A stretch of DNA of 64,000 nucleotides, from assembly GCA_917880885.1 (NCBI GenBank), contig OU862908.1, forward strand, positions 13,565,501 through 13,629,500, in the 5' to 3' direction. The stretch is from Limnephilus marmoratus. Taxonomy: Eukaryota > Arthropoda > Insecta > Trichoptera > Limnephilidae. Below are positions 30,801 through 40,515 of the stretch, in pieces; positions within the stretch are counted from its first letter, which is position 1, and the number at the start of each line of letters is the position of its first letter. The position numbers and the translations under genes were made by a program. The notes under the pieces are model-generated. The model ran no database searches. It saw nothing but the letters and a program-made list of their open reading frames with translations, and had not been told where the DNA came from.

Positions 30801-33691
30801 ACTTTGTGCTGCCAGAATTGGTGAAAAGCCATTTTTTATGTTCCGAGTGTAGTTTTAATTCCCCGCATGCAAATTAAATCTAAAATAAAACTATTTTTTA
30901 AATTAGTTTAAGTAAAACCAGTACTTTGATTCGAATGTGGCTCCCCCCCGAGACGCAAATCGGAGTGCGGCCCGCGTACACCATGACACCGTGGGAAAAA
31001 TGGGCGCCTGTAAACTCATAACCTCTTTGAATTCAATTATATAGGTAATCTAAACGTAGTATTGTGTAATTTTTAAAACTTTATTTGAATTTCAATAAAA
31101 TTATATTTTACACCAAGTGGTAAAATTATTCAATTATTAGATTATTCCCACAATGTGACCCAAGTGCTTAAGACGACATATTTTTATTGATTTTATTGAT
31201 TATATGACGTCTTTTGAACTTAAAATAAATTCTCTACACTAAAATTAAGACCTATCAAAATATAAAATAACTTAAATTTTCTTAGTAAACAGACGTAGAG
31301 AAAAAAATACCAATACTTTGAATATGAGACCAAACTTAAAAAACATATAAAGTTTATAAAAAAATGCTTATTCTAAGCATATTTCCGTGATCTTACAAAA
31401 TATATTTCACATTTTGTGCAGATAATGTTAGTTTTAATTTTTAATGTCCCTTTTTAATGGAAAAAGTTGCACAAATTTGACCCAAGAGCGCACTAACTCC
31501 GAAAATTTGAGTTCTTTTATAAAATTATTAACCTCAACACAGCCTTTCTTATTGAGATCAAAAAGTGATGTTCTGACCACGAGACCACCCTCAATACCTT
31601 TTTTTCCATCCCAGAACTTACTCTTATTTAAAAAGACCCTTCACAGTCACACGGCTTTCCTAAGATGGCATCGGCCATATGCAGGGCTGGGCAAAATACA
31701 TCCTTTGCTGTAATTAAAATACAAATTACAAAATACTTTTTCGCATGTATTTAAAATACGAAATACAAAATACTTTCAAGTCGTGTATTTGAAATACAAA
31801 ATACAAAATGCAGTATTTAAACCATTTTTTTTTAATTTTAAATACAAATTACAAAATACATTTGGTTTTGGTAGAACCTTTGATTGCAATAAATTGTCGT
31901 AAGTGCCCTCATATAAGGGTGCGTTTCCATAGAAGCAAAGCTGAGCAGTGTGAAACAGAGACGTGCAAAAATTGACCAATCATATTGCTCAGAAGACACA
32001 TCTCGTCTCCGCTCCACTTGTAATGTTTTGTGGTGTAGGACTTACACTAGCTGGTTCCCGGCATGTGTTGCAATGCCATATTCAAAGAAATAAATTGTTT
32101 CTACCTGCATGTCCTTTCCCGTGCGTCACCGTTCCCCTCTCACATCCCCTTCCCCTCCCGCATTCCCCTTCCACCTTCCCCGCCTACCCTCTCCCCTCTG
32201 CCGCACCCCAGTCCCGCCAACCACCCTTCCGCGTTCCATGTATTTAGTCCCAGTACATTCAGTTTTCAAACAACATGCGTGCCAGTTATTACAATTTTTT
32301 TATTCAAATTTTCATTTTTCACTTACTACAAATATTCATATTTGTATATTTTAAGAACAATCAATCAAACCTAACATAGGTACCTATTTAAAATATCTAT
32401 AATTAAAAATATCTTTAAAAATTATTTACAATTATTTATTCCTTTGTTACAAAAAAAAACAGCTGTCTGCTAAATTCAATTTCATCAAACGCACGAACTG
32501 TCGAACGTGCGAAGTTAAAAGAGTCGAAAAGTTTTCTGAAATTATCAAATTTTCTGCGTAATTTTCTCAATTTTTCTTTCCGTAAGAACCTTCTACAAGG
32601 TATTAGAAAACTTAAAAAAAAGAATAAATGAAATAGGTAAAGTCGTTCTGAAATTATGGCGTGACCAAGGGAAACAAGAATTCGTTTTTAAATACATATA
32701 TGACATTTGTACAGCGCAGTTTTCTGTCATTTCACTTCAAGTGCAAATTATTCCTATAGTGCTTGATCTAATACTATGATACAAAAATGTACAATACAAA
32801 GCAATGACAAGTACAATATAATATGATACAAAATGTACAATAACAGTGCTATTAAGGCACGGGACAATAATAATTACTTGCATGACATAGAAAAATTTTC
32901 AGTACGTTATAAAGCAATGATAAGAGAATTACAAATAATCATTAGTAAGAGTGCTATAGCATAGGACAATAGTACAGGATTCTTGCGATTTTAGTCTATG
33001 TATTTATGTCACTTTATTTTTCATTGTCATTATTAAGATCGCTAAATGTATTTAAAAATGTATTTGGAAGCCATTGAAATACAAATTACAAAATACCTTA
33101 GCAGCAGGTAATTGAAATACCAATTACAAAATACATTTTTAGGAAGTAATTGAAATACAAATACAAAATACATATTTGTATTCCAAATATGTATTTCAAT
33201 TACAAGTAATTCAAATACTGCCCAGCCCTGGCCATATGACAATAGAGCCTTTTTGTGTGGAATATAACATGTAAAAAAGTTTCCAAAGAGTTCTTGTCCG
33301 TATTAAACGTTTAACTTTGGAATTTCACCGCCGCGGCCGCCGATTGTTTAGTTTTCTCACGACCTGACTGATACAGAAAATTTTATTATATCCACCTTTT
33401 TTACGTTGAATGGTGTTTTATCCAGTTTTTTTTACATATGAGATATTGCGACACGATTCTTCCAGTTACGAACTTACCGATGGAACCAAGCGCCAAGAGC
33501 AGGCCGTGCTGAAGAACCCAGGCACCCCGGACGAGGCCATCTCAGTCACCGGCACCTACAGCTGGGAGGACGCCGATGGAGTGGAGTACCGCGTCACCTT
33601 CATCGCTGACGAGAACGGCTTCCAACCGCAAGGAGTTGAAATCAGCAGACCCCGTCCCGCGTCTCCTTTTATAGTGTCCCCTATAGGATAA
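24851..33691 (+). CDS. RR-1 cuticular protein, cluster gene 2 (122 aa, 3 exons)
   Basis: Exons: 24851-24862, 29203-29333, 33466-33691. Exon 1 encodes MYYA instead of MKFA/MKFV; the hydrophobic signal continues in exon 2 (IVAFCLMVVSEA). Exon 2 has six more codons than in genes 1 and 3 (LVLRDSGPVDNS against LPTDNS), a length it shares with gene 4. Exon 3 has the RR-1 core GTYSWEDADGVEYRV and ADENGFQPQ. After that the tail is replaced by a Pro/Arg-rich end (GVEISRPRPAS, then SPIG) unlike the LVASLLG tail of the others. Structural role as for gene 1. Introns are 4.3 and 4.1 kb, filled with LINE, Helitron-like and hAT pieces. The AATAAA used by the other genes reads AATAGA here. Splice sites are intact, so it is probably functional, with specialised ends. 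Confidence 0.88.
25765..25924. repeat. Two tandem copies of an 80-base unit
   Basis: TCATACGTTTTGTGTGGAAC recurs 80 bases later as TCATACATTTTGTGTGGAAC, and the similarity continues through ATATTGTGATAGGTATAATA in both. A local duplication inside repeat F. Confidence 0.85.
26190..26605 (-). repeat. Dispersed repeat R, longest copy, reversed
   Basis: Its reverse complement reads CCTCTGCCATAAGTCACCCC, AGTGGTTCGCTACGTTTGGT and CACCTGCTGCGTGGTGGGCC in the order of 4150-4325, then a tail with GGAAGTTCTGGGAAGG that is also found at 34235-34260. It is inserted within repeat F. Confidence 0.6.
27271..27432 (+). pseudogene. LINE reverse transcriptase fragment
   Basis: One open run of about 53 codons reads as the thumb-side part of an RTE-like reverse transcriptase: ETAAREVGLRVNVNKT, then FSYEVVDKFTYLG, followed by a stop. 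A (GAA)n microsatellite (27463-27492) follows. It overlaps in protein terms with the fragment at 28345, so the two are independent insertions into intron 1 of gene 2. Confidence 0.7.
27513..27830 (-). mobile_element. Helitron-like element, minus copy
   Basis: Begins AGCTGGTCCCCGGCATGCGT and ends ACTTTCGCATTTATAATATT then AGTATAGG, the reverse of the TCCTACTAATATTATAAATG start. Shares the C-rich tract and CTTACCATTATATA with 2373 and 28010. Confidence 0.55.
28010..28336 (-). mobile_element. Helitron-like element, minus copy cut by a LINE
   Basis: Starts CTAGCTGGTTTTCGGCATGC and runs to CACACGCACTTATGCG, where the usual AATATTAG end is replaced by a 5'-truncated LINE. A stray end fragment of the same family lies just before it (27955-27998). 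Confidence 0.55.
28337..29010 (+). mobile_element. 5'-truncated RTE-like LINE with tail
   Basis: Begins abruptly inside the reverse transcriptase, continues through the coding end (28872) and a 3' tail with GCGTGATAGTTAGTTAGAT. The same tail appears alone at 24110 and 39735. It is inserted in intron 1 of gene 2. Confidence 0.7.
28345..28875 (+). pseudogene. C-terminal reverse transcriptase fragment of an RTE-like LINE
   Basis: An intact run of 176 codons without its 5' part. Characteristic text: FVYLGSMFTRDG, ERRVNAGSSING, LVPTLMYGSEAWNWQRKDE, EMRSLRRMCGKT, and a basic GRRSRGRLRKTW near the end. This is the region after the catalytic palm in RTE/BovB-type and related LINEs. Because the frame is still open it is a recent insertion, but without palm or endonuclease it cannot work. 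Confidence 0.85.
29416..30976. mobile_element. hAT-like non-autonomous element with GCGGCCCGCG ends
   Basis: The insertion is exact: gene 1 and gene 3 have GCACCATGACACCATGG at this point, while here TACACC occurs at both edges (29410-29415 and 30977-30982) with 1561 bases between. The left edge, AGGGGTAGGGAACCTGCGGC, resembles hAT ends known from many animals (recalled). The right edge ends GTGCGGCCCGCG and is not a perfect mirror, so the right end may be eroded. The duplication reads as 5-6 bases rather than 8. The interior has no gene and contains the degenerate repeats at 30290-30900. Confidence 0.65.
30290..30900. repeat. Degenerate internal repeats in the hAT-like element
   Basis: Variants of AAACCAGTTTTGTGTTCA..ACGCAA, GTTTCGTCTGCTTACGCATT and AGTGCATTTATAAA.TTCTAGTTGC recur with a spacing of very roughly 150-250 bases. 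The copies have diverged by substitutions and gaps. Confidence 0.6.
31682..33230. mobile_element. Non-autonomous hAT element with perfect 8-bp target duplication
   Basis: Inverted ends CAGGGCTGGGCA / TGCCCAGCCCTG are flanked by GCCATATG on both sides (31674-31681 and 33231-33238). Just inside both ends there are many AAATACAAATTACAAAATAC-type words, typical of hAT subterminal repeats. No transposase frame remains. A Helitron-like copy (32047) is nested inside. It is located in intron 2 of cuticle gene 2. Confidence 0.88.
32047..32250 (-). mobile_element. Helitron-like element nested in the hAT element
   Basis: CTAGCTGGTTCCCGGCATGT, the TTCAAAGAAATAAATTGTTT word and a C-rich tract match the copies at 27513 and 28010; the distal part is missing. 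Pro/Ser-rich frames here come from the C-rich tract. Confidence 0.5.
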
Positions 33692-34003
33692 ACATCAACG
33701 AATCAACCTCCACCAAACAATTTATCAATTTGCATCAACCCCATTAATTAATTTTCAGCAATTTCTATTGTAAAATGGCAATATACACATTATTCTGAAA
33801 TATTTTTACTGGCATCCGTTTCATACCTCATATTCCTCAATCTGTACAAGTATAGCATAAACAAATACTTGCAATATGTTTTAATGTGTAGGTTTCAGAA
33901 TTTATTATAAATAAGGTCCCTATGAATAGATAATGTTAAAAATTATCGATTAAATACCATGTTTTTAAAATCCATCTTACATTTAATTTGATTATTATTA
34001 AAT

Positions 34004-34009
34004 AATAAA
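34004..34009 (+). terminator. Probable poly(A) signal of cuticle gene 2
   Basis: AATAAA 313 bases after the stop. The more proximal site present in genes 1 and 3 reads AATAGA here. Confidence 0.45.
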
Positions 34010-34189
34010 AGTTAACTATAAGTACCGGTTTATTTCATTAAATATATCAGAAAACACAAATTTTCTTACGATCTTTTTATTTGACGCAATTTAAATTGCC
34101 TCTTCTCAAAAGCTGTGTGACGATACTCGTACTTTTTTACATTAGCTCCACACAAGAGGCCCTGAGGAGAATAATTCCTTTTAGGGTCT

Positions 34190-34410
34190 ATGTCATCTTT
34201 GTGGATCCTGTGTGGAGGGTGTTTTCAGGGAAGGGAAGGAGAGGAAGTTCTGGGAAGGAAAAGGGTATGAGGGATGGGTAGAAATCTGGGGTCAGCGTAT
34301 CAATAAGTGACGAACAGTTGAATCTATCCCTCCCACTGCGTTGCAAGACAATGTTCCGAGAGGGTCCTACTGGCAAGGTCAAAAGATCTCCCTCAACCAG
34401 TTTCTCATAA
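34190..34410 (-). repeat. Dispersed repeat R, partial reversed copy
   Basis: Shares GTGTGGAGGGT, GGAAGTTCTGGGAAGGAAAA, a GAGGGATGGGTAG word and TCCCTCAACC with 26205-26440. Confidence 0.55.
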
Positions 34411-34419
34411 AGTTAACAA

Positions 34420-35010
34420 TGAATATTTGACTGGACCAGACGTCCTTACTCTAGGAGGCTTTAAGTTACGAGTATTCTGCCACTGTCGGCCGCGAGCGTC
34501 TGTCACACCATCAGATGCCTTCGGCTATCAATGGGATCGTTGAATACTTCTAAAATAATACTAAACTGTCATTGAGATACCACCAAACTTCGTGTTACTA
34601 AATATACTAATGACATTTATTGAAGGATGTTGAAAATATTTGACATACTTATTATGGATCACATCCTCCTTCTTCAAATTCAAATTTCATTTAACAACTA
34701 TTTAAAAGTTAAAATTATCTTTGATGACTGGACATCGTATATTATTGTCCCTTCTGGAGGTACTTCCAGGATCTGTTGTTCCTCGTGTTAAAATAAATCT
34801 TTTTGAATTTTGCTGCAAACCAATCCCAGGATTGAAACCAGAGAGAGAGAGAGGAATGAAACTACTAAATGTAGATCTTAATCTTCTTCCGAACATCAGA
34901 ATCGCAGGTTCTATTCCTGTAGTGCAATGAAGAGTGTTACGATAATCAGACAAAATATTAAATATTTTTTTCTTGTAATCCACTTGAAAACTATGCCCAA
35001 CCATGATTAT
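34420..35010 (-). pseudogene. Ty3/gypsy integrase C-terminal remnant and possible LTR piece
   Basis: Minus-strand frame 34702-35004 contains ILSDYRNTLHCTTGIEPAIL and FGRRLRS, the region after the integrase core where gypsy elements read LLxYRxTPHxTTGxSPAxLLxGRxxR. Upstream plus-strand words (GACCAGACGTCCTTA, TATTCTGCCA, GGCCGCGAG) match 22185-22235. It is the same old insertion as 22200-22930, here lacking the core. Confidence 0.65.
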
Positions 35011-35165
35011 TTAATTCCCAATTTACATTATCAGAGCTTAAAGATATCCCTACGGTGTATGTACCAAGTGATCAGAACCAGAACTGCCGTTAAAGGACTG
35101 GCGTCATAATAGGAAAATATATTGATTTGTTAATTGTTTTAAATATACTTCACTAAAAGTTTTGA

Positions 35166-36106
35166 TGAATATCCCCTTTGTAAAGAAAACATTTTATTCT
35201 TATATGCGTTTAATAGCCGTGACACGACTTATGCTCTTTTTAGGAAAAGAAAAAATCTGTCTTCAAAACGTTAGAGAAACTAACCGATTTGGATATACTG
35301 GCTCAAATATTTCAACAAGAAAACTGTCCTGTGCAAATATCATTCGAAAATAGATCACACATTTTTTTAGCAGTATATAATACTCCAAAATCTGAGAACA
35401 TCTATATAGAACATCGCTACATACAATTCATTAAGTCTATTAAAATTAAATAAACCTGTGCAGTTTTCAACTCTTCCACCAACGAATGCAGCAGTTCACC
35501 AACATATCAATCGTGTCTACTACCAAATTTAAACTTGGTTAGGAAATGATTTAGAACCCCTGGGATGGGGTTGAGTGCTGCAAAATGAAGCCCTGGAACC
35601 GATAAAAATATTATTACCACCTGCACCAGGGTACCTAGCATGGTCGATTGATATAGGTTTTATCGAAAATGTCGGTAACTTGTCATGGCTCCCGAGCATG
35701 ACTGTAGGCAGCTAACGAACAAATAATAGTTCACGTCAAATTAAATAGGAACCCTTAGTCGTTGTGAACTGTTATTTGTTCGTTAGCTGCCTGCAGTCGT
35801 GCTCGGGAGCGATGACAAGTTACCGACATTTTCGATAAAACCTATGTCGATCGACCATGCTAGGTACCCTGATGAACTGCATATTACAATGTTCTGTAAC
35901 TGCACAAATTGGTTCTCGCTGTGGATGCTGAAAATCAGGGTTGCAATGTTCGTTAGCTTGTGGCCGATATAATGGACATGAATGTCTCAACGCTTCAACG
36001 TATCAACATGATCTCGACGAAGAAATCGCATATGACACTGAAGTTTTTGAAGGTTTGGAAATGGATGTCATTGATAACGAGGAGGACGATGATAATGACT
36101 CTTAAA
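35166..36106 (+). pseudogene. Broken gene of a multicopy CXC-domain (transposon-type) protein
   Basis: Decayed coding text in several frames. At 35240-35430 there is KTLEKLTDLDILAQIFQQEN and SHIFLAVYNTPKSEN. At 35450-35636 there is QFSTLPPTNAAVHQHINRVY, then TWLGNDLEPLGWG and PPAP. At 35872-36106 there is MFCNC, a Cys-rich CGC..KSGLQCSLACGRYNGHEC segment and an acidic Asp/Glu tail to a stop. The order matches a protein family found in many copies in insects and cnidarians, which I recall but cannot name surely. Stops and frameshifts make it non-functional, and a 235-base MITE interrupts it just after PPAP. Confidence 0.6.
35637..35871. mobile_element. MITE with inverted arms of about 110 bases
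   Basis: The left arm begins CAGGGTACCTAGCATGGTCG and the right arm ends CGACCATGCTAGGTACCCTG. Pairing continues through AAAACCTATATC-like bases, GTCGGTAACTTGTCAT, CCCGAGCA.GACTG and GCAGCTAACGAACAAATAA to about AGTTCAC. The whole element could form a long hairpin. A fragment of one arm lies at 51232-51297. It sits inside the CXC-type pseudogene. Confidence 0.85.
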
Positions 36107-36179
36107 TTGTTGAGCGACCGTAAGAAGAAGGCGATGAAGAAAAAGAAAACTAACTCTCATACTGGCTAACTAATAACTA

Positions 36180-37120
36180 AAGTTAAAAAAAAATCGACCC
36201 AAACTTCAGCTTAGATTGTACAAATTTAATTATATATGATTGCTAAATAAAAATATTATTCAAAAATGTTTTCTTAATTTCTTTCCTACTTAAAGTGCAA
36301 TTCTCTTTAATGAGATATTTTTAAAAAAATCACTTAATTACTTTATTTTCTATATGAAAAAGGCAAGTAGTATTAAATTACTCTTTGATTTATAACTAAT
36401 ACTTATAAATAAAATATATTAAATAGTTAATTAACTAATATTTAACGAATAATTAAGTTAAAAAACCGTCCTATGAACTGGAATTCGCCATTGACCTTGC
36501 GCCATGGCATGTACGGCTGAGCGCTCCGCACTCTTCGCGCTCAATCTTAAAAATGGTTAAGCGTATAAAAAAATATTTTATACAAAATTTGTAGAGAATT
36601 TTATACTCTACAACTTTTATATTGAATGCAAATACAAATCGAGGCAAAGGAAGCGAGATATTTCCAAAAAACTGATTTTCATGACCTTTGACCTTGAATA
36701 TCCAAAGACGCTCACACGTTACCTTATGAGACTTTTGAGACAACATGCAGAATACGAAAATAAAGGTTTAAAGAAAGCTTATTTTTTTCAGCTTATTCGG
36801 TTTCATTTAGCGGATATATCCTTTTTTTAGCTTAAGTGACTGGGCTACTTTTTCTATACTGAGAGTTACAGTACCAAGCTCAATCAAAATGAATATTTGA
36901 AAAGAACATCAACTGCTGCAACATTTAACTTACAAGTTTAAACATACATGACGACATATTCATTGCTAGTTACTAAGTTACTTTGCCGCAAAGGGAGAGG
37001 AAGGATCACCATCGCCGGTACCCATTCCGGCTTCCCAAATTGACAAATGTTAAAATTAAAACACAATAACAATAAATATGTGGGTGGCGAACTTCATTAG
37101 GCTATAGTTTGTTTCTGAAG
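36180..37120. other. AT-rich spacer without recognised gene
   Basis: Nothing recognisable except short AT-rich runs and one minus-strand frame at 36471-36746 whose composition and text suggest a chance frame. Absent from the equivalent place upstream of gene 2, so inserted after duplication or lost there. Confidence 0.4.
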
Positions 37121-37129
37121 AAATAGAGC

Positions 37130-37790
37130 ATGCGAACCAGCTGCTCAGCGGTAATGTACTTTCTGCGAGAGCGGCGATTGAACTGACCGGAAGCGGAATA
37201 CACAGGAACAACGTACCGTAATATCTTTTAACGGTATTATTCTACAGCATTATTGAAATTAAGTGGCAAGGTAATGCGGATGGCAAATAATATTTTATGT
37301 GGATTTAAGTGTACTTATCGATTTAATAAATTATTTATACATTTTTTAAAGGTGATGAAAAGTATGCCCCACAAGGGGGTGACTTTGTATCACAATTATG
37401 TATATTTCCGTAATATCTCATTGGATATCGCATATAAATACTATTTAACCCCATAAAATATTGTGGTGATCCCTAATAGTCATTATTATCAAGACACAAA
37501 AGAAATTTGAAGGCTTAATTATGAAAATACTCGAGGTTTTTTATTTTTATTTATTTAAAAGAGTAAATTTGTACGTAAAATAGAAAAATAAAATAAAATA
37601 CGGTGATTATCTGCCACCTACCACATATTGCGAAGGTTGCACTCGATTTTGAACTAATAAAATGAAATAATAACGAAAAAATGAACGTGAAAAACGTCGG
37701 GAAAAATCTTGCAAATCACATAAATATCAATTTAAGACTGTAATATTGACGCTGAAAATAAAATAGCAATATTTCAAGCCACGGCAGATG
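37130..37790. repeat. Intergenic module duplicated from 22940-23700
   Basis: Counterpart upstream of gene 3 of the module upstream of gene 2 (AGCTGCTCAGCGGTA, TTTCTGCGAGAGCGGCGATT, ATTGTGGTGATCCCTAATAG). Confidence 0.65.
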
Positions 37791-37819
37791 ATGATAAATG
37801 TAGTACCTATTTTTAAACG

Positions 37820-38330
37820 ACTTCAAAAAGGAGAAGGTTCTCAATTCGACTGTATTTTTTTTATGTTTGTTACCTCAGAACTTTCGACTGGGTGAACCGA
37901 TATTGATGATTCTTTTTTTATTTGAAAGCTGGTGCTTTCCGTGTGGTCCCATTTCAATTTGGTCCAGTTCTGACAATGGCATCTATGAGAAAACCATATA
38001 AGTCTTAAATTTGCATTAAGTATGTGCGCGATAAATGGACAAATAACTCAATATCACGCCAACCAATTTCGATGATTCTTTTTTTATTAAAAAGGATGTA
38101 CTTCAAGGGTAGTTTGATGAGAATTTGGTTAGGTTCTGATTATGGGATCCATGACAAAGTAACGGAACTCTTCAATTCTTAGGAGCAAATTAACGATACT
38201 CAGCCGAATCTTTTATAGGCTATCCAGATCTTTACAAACCTACCTTGGCTGACACCGACTCCAAAAATAACAATCGTACCTACATATGATGAGTAGAAAA
38301 AGTAAGTTGATTATTAAGTTGTAGAAGAAT
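37820..38330. repeat. Dispersed repeat with an internal duplication
   Basis: The sentence ACCGAT.TTGATGATTCTTTTTTTATT occurs at about 37898 and again, as ACCAATTTCGATGATTCTTT, at about 38064, each followed by a similar segment with AATTTGGT..GGTTCTGA. It has the look of an interspersed element common in insects, but no ends or gene were found. It has no counterpart upstream of gene 2. Confidence 0.5.
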
Positions 38331-38539
38331 ACGAAATTATTTTTTTTACCTTTTAGTGCATTTTTTAAGTAGTTTTTTTTTGTTTTGTTAAAATTTTTCT
38401 TTATAAATGGTATGCAGAGAGGTTCCGCCCCGGGCTTTGAGGTAATTACAGTTAATATTTTTTAAAAATTTTAAAAATCAAAATTCACCATAAATAGTAT
38501 AATAGGTATACTAAATAGAAGTTTCCAAAGCGGAGATTT

Positions 38540-39520
38540 CCGCCTATTTTCAAACAAACTGTCATTACTCCAATATTTGAATCTGGCAATCCAGAAGAAG
38601 TTGGCAACTACCGATCCATATCAGTGACGGGGTATATGGCAATTTTTTTTGAAAAGTTATTATAAAAAGAATGAAAGAATTTATAAAATGTAATAAAAAA
38701 CCTAAGTAATGAAAATCAGCTCGGCTTTATGGAAAGTAGAAGCACACAGGATGCAATTGAGAAATTAACTGGCCTTGTTCATAATTCCTTAAAAAAGCAT
38801 TAGAATTTTCATAGATATTAAAAAAAAACGTTTGACAGCATATAAGTAAATTAAGAAACGTTTGAATAAAAGGGGCAGCTCTAGAAAGGATATTTTATAT
38901 TTATATGTATTCAAACACCCTCAAGTCATAAAAATCAACGATGTGGTTAGCCAACAAAAAGCGAATCATTTTGGCATACCTCAAGGAACAGTCCTGGGAC
39001 CGTTAATGTCTATCATCTATGTAAATGACATATTCATACAAAGAATAAAAGGAAAAATAATATCTTATGCTGATGACACTGTCAAAATAATTGAAAGTGC
39101 TGATTGGAATACTGAGCTAGTACTGAATATCCTCTCCTTAAGTACTGAAAAAAATTATCCCATTCTCTATCAATAAATTTAAAAACCAGAATTAAAAATT
39201 TTAAAACACCAATATAAATGTTGTGGAACTAATTGTAATCAAACAGGTTCTACACTTAATCCAACTTCCAAAATTAAATATCTTGGTGTATGTATATATA
39301 TATAGATCAACATTTTAAATGGAAAAGACATATTTGTGAACTTTTCAATCGAATAAGTAAACGTATTTATTTATTTGTAAGACAGAAATAATCTTTAACT
39401 GGAAAACCTAAAAATAATTTTTCAATCTATATTACAATATGTTATCACAAGCGGCGGAGGAACATATAATGTTATTTATATATATAAAAACATACAAATA
39501 TTAAACAAATTAAAATAATT
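38540..39520 (+). pseudogene. Decayed LINE reverse transcriptase (Jockey/CR1-like group)
   Basis: Recognisable RT blocks in order: PIFESGNPEEVGNYRSISV (38580-38640), LGFMESRSTQDAIEKL (38725-38775), IPQGTVLGPL (38975-39006) and the catalytic YADDT (39066-39080). A thumb segment KYLGV then HFKWKRHI follows (39275-39340). Stops and shifts divide the frames and the endonuclease is missing. It is absent upstream of gene 2, so it entered after the gene units separated. Confidence 0.8.
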
Positions 39521-39734
39521 AAAAATTTAATGCAAATACTGGAATTGTGCCAATCTGCCGATAAATGGGCTTGAAGGTATATTCAACGGGTAACTGCTCC
39601 TCGTTTTCCTCGTTAAATTCTAAAGTAAGTTCCTTGTTGTTGTTACAGGAATCTTGCTATATCATTTCCTCTATGGATTTTAATGGATTGACTTTTGGAT
39701 GCCATGGTGTTGGCCAGTAGAAATTAATTAAGTA

Positions 39735-39840
39735 AAATCAAGGTTAATCAAGGAGCGTGTACCGAGACACAGGTGTATGGCGGTCTATCCTCGCTGCCTG
39801 CCACATCGTGAAATAGCGTGATGGTTAGTAAGTTAAAGTT
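39735..39840 (+). repeat. 3' tail of RTE-like LINE, upstream of gene 3
   Basis: CAAGGAGCGTGTACCGAGAC to GCGTGATGGTTAGTAAG parallels 24110-24240, in the same position relative to the gene. Confidence 0.5.
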
Positions 39841-40004
39841 AAAGCTATCCAGGGCCAGTAGGATCATGTCAATCAAAATAAAGGCCTTGTGTGAGACTGA
39901 AGTGAAAGGATATAAATGAAATGGAATACATGAAGGTGAGGTACCTAACTATTCTAATCTATTCACCAAACACGGCTAAATCCATTTCACGCAACATTTT
40001 GTTT

Positions 40005-40440
40005 CTGAATGGTGGACTTTCACCAGGTCGATGCTGAGATTATATATTTGTAACTATGTATAGATTGTGACCTAAGATTTTCTCTTAAAACAAATTCCAA
40101 TGTGCTCTAGGTAAAAATCTGATAAGCTACAGTTTTGCAGATTAGGTGCTTAGGGCACTTCAATTCGATAACGATGTCAACGATTTACTGATGTGACCTT
40201 GTGGTCCTAATCTGGCAATCGTTACATTAAGAGTTGCCCGCACTTACGCATTTGGATGTATGGTGCTTACGCAATCAATTAAAATACTTAGATGAAAAAA
40301 GTCAGAAGAAGACACTGATTGCGTTTTAGTTAACCTTTATTATTGCGTTGTTCAATACGGGGAACTAATTGAAGAGGACTTACATTGGAAGAAGTATAAA
40401 AGACGATTATTTTAATCATAGGTCATCGTATCATTTTGAA
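40005..40440 (+). promoter_or_regulatory. Promoter of cuticle gene 3
   Basis: Aligned with the promoters of genes 1 and 2. TGACCTTG at 40194-40201 (about 200 bases before the TATA box), TATGGTGCTTACGCAATC retained, TATAAAA at 40395-40401, and the leader GAAAGTGAAAGTGTTAGCAT. Confidence 0.75.
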
Positions 40441-40515
40441 AGTGAAAGTGTTAGCATCTCCCAGAAGATAATTTTCCCTTTATTTAACCAAGTTAAATAA
40501 ACAAACCTAAATACA

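Noticed and set aside
32063..32374. Ser/Pro-rich frames in intron 2 of gene 2
   Set aside because: Derived from the C-rich tract of a Helitron-like copy; three overlapping frames of the same kind show it is composition.
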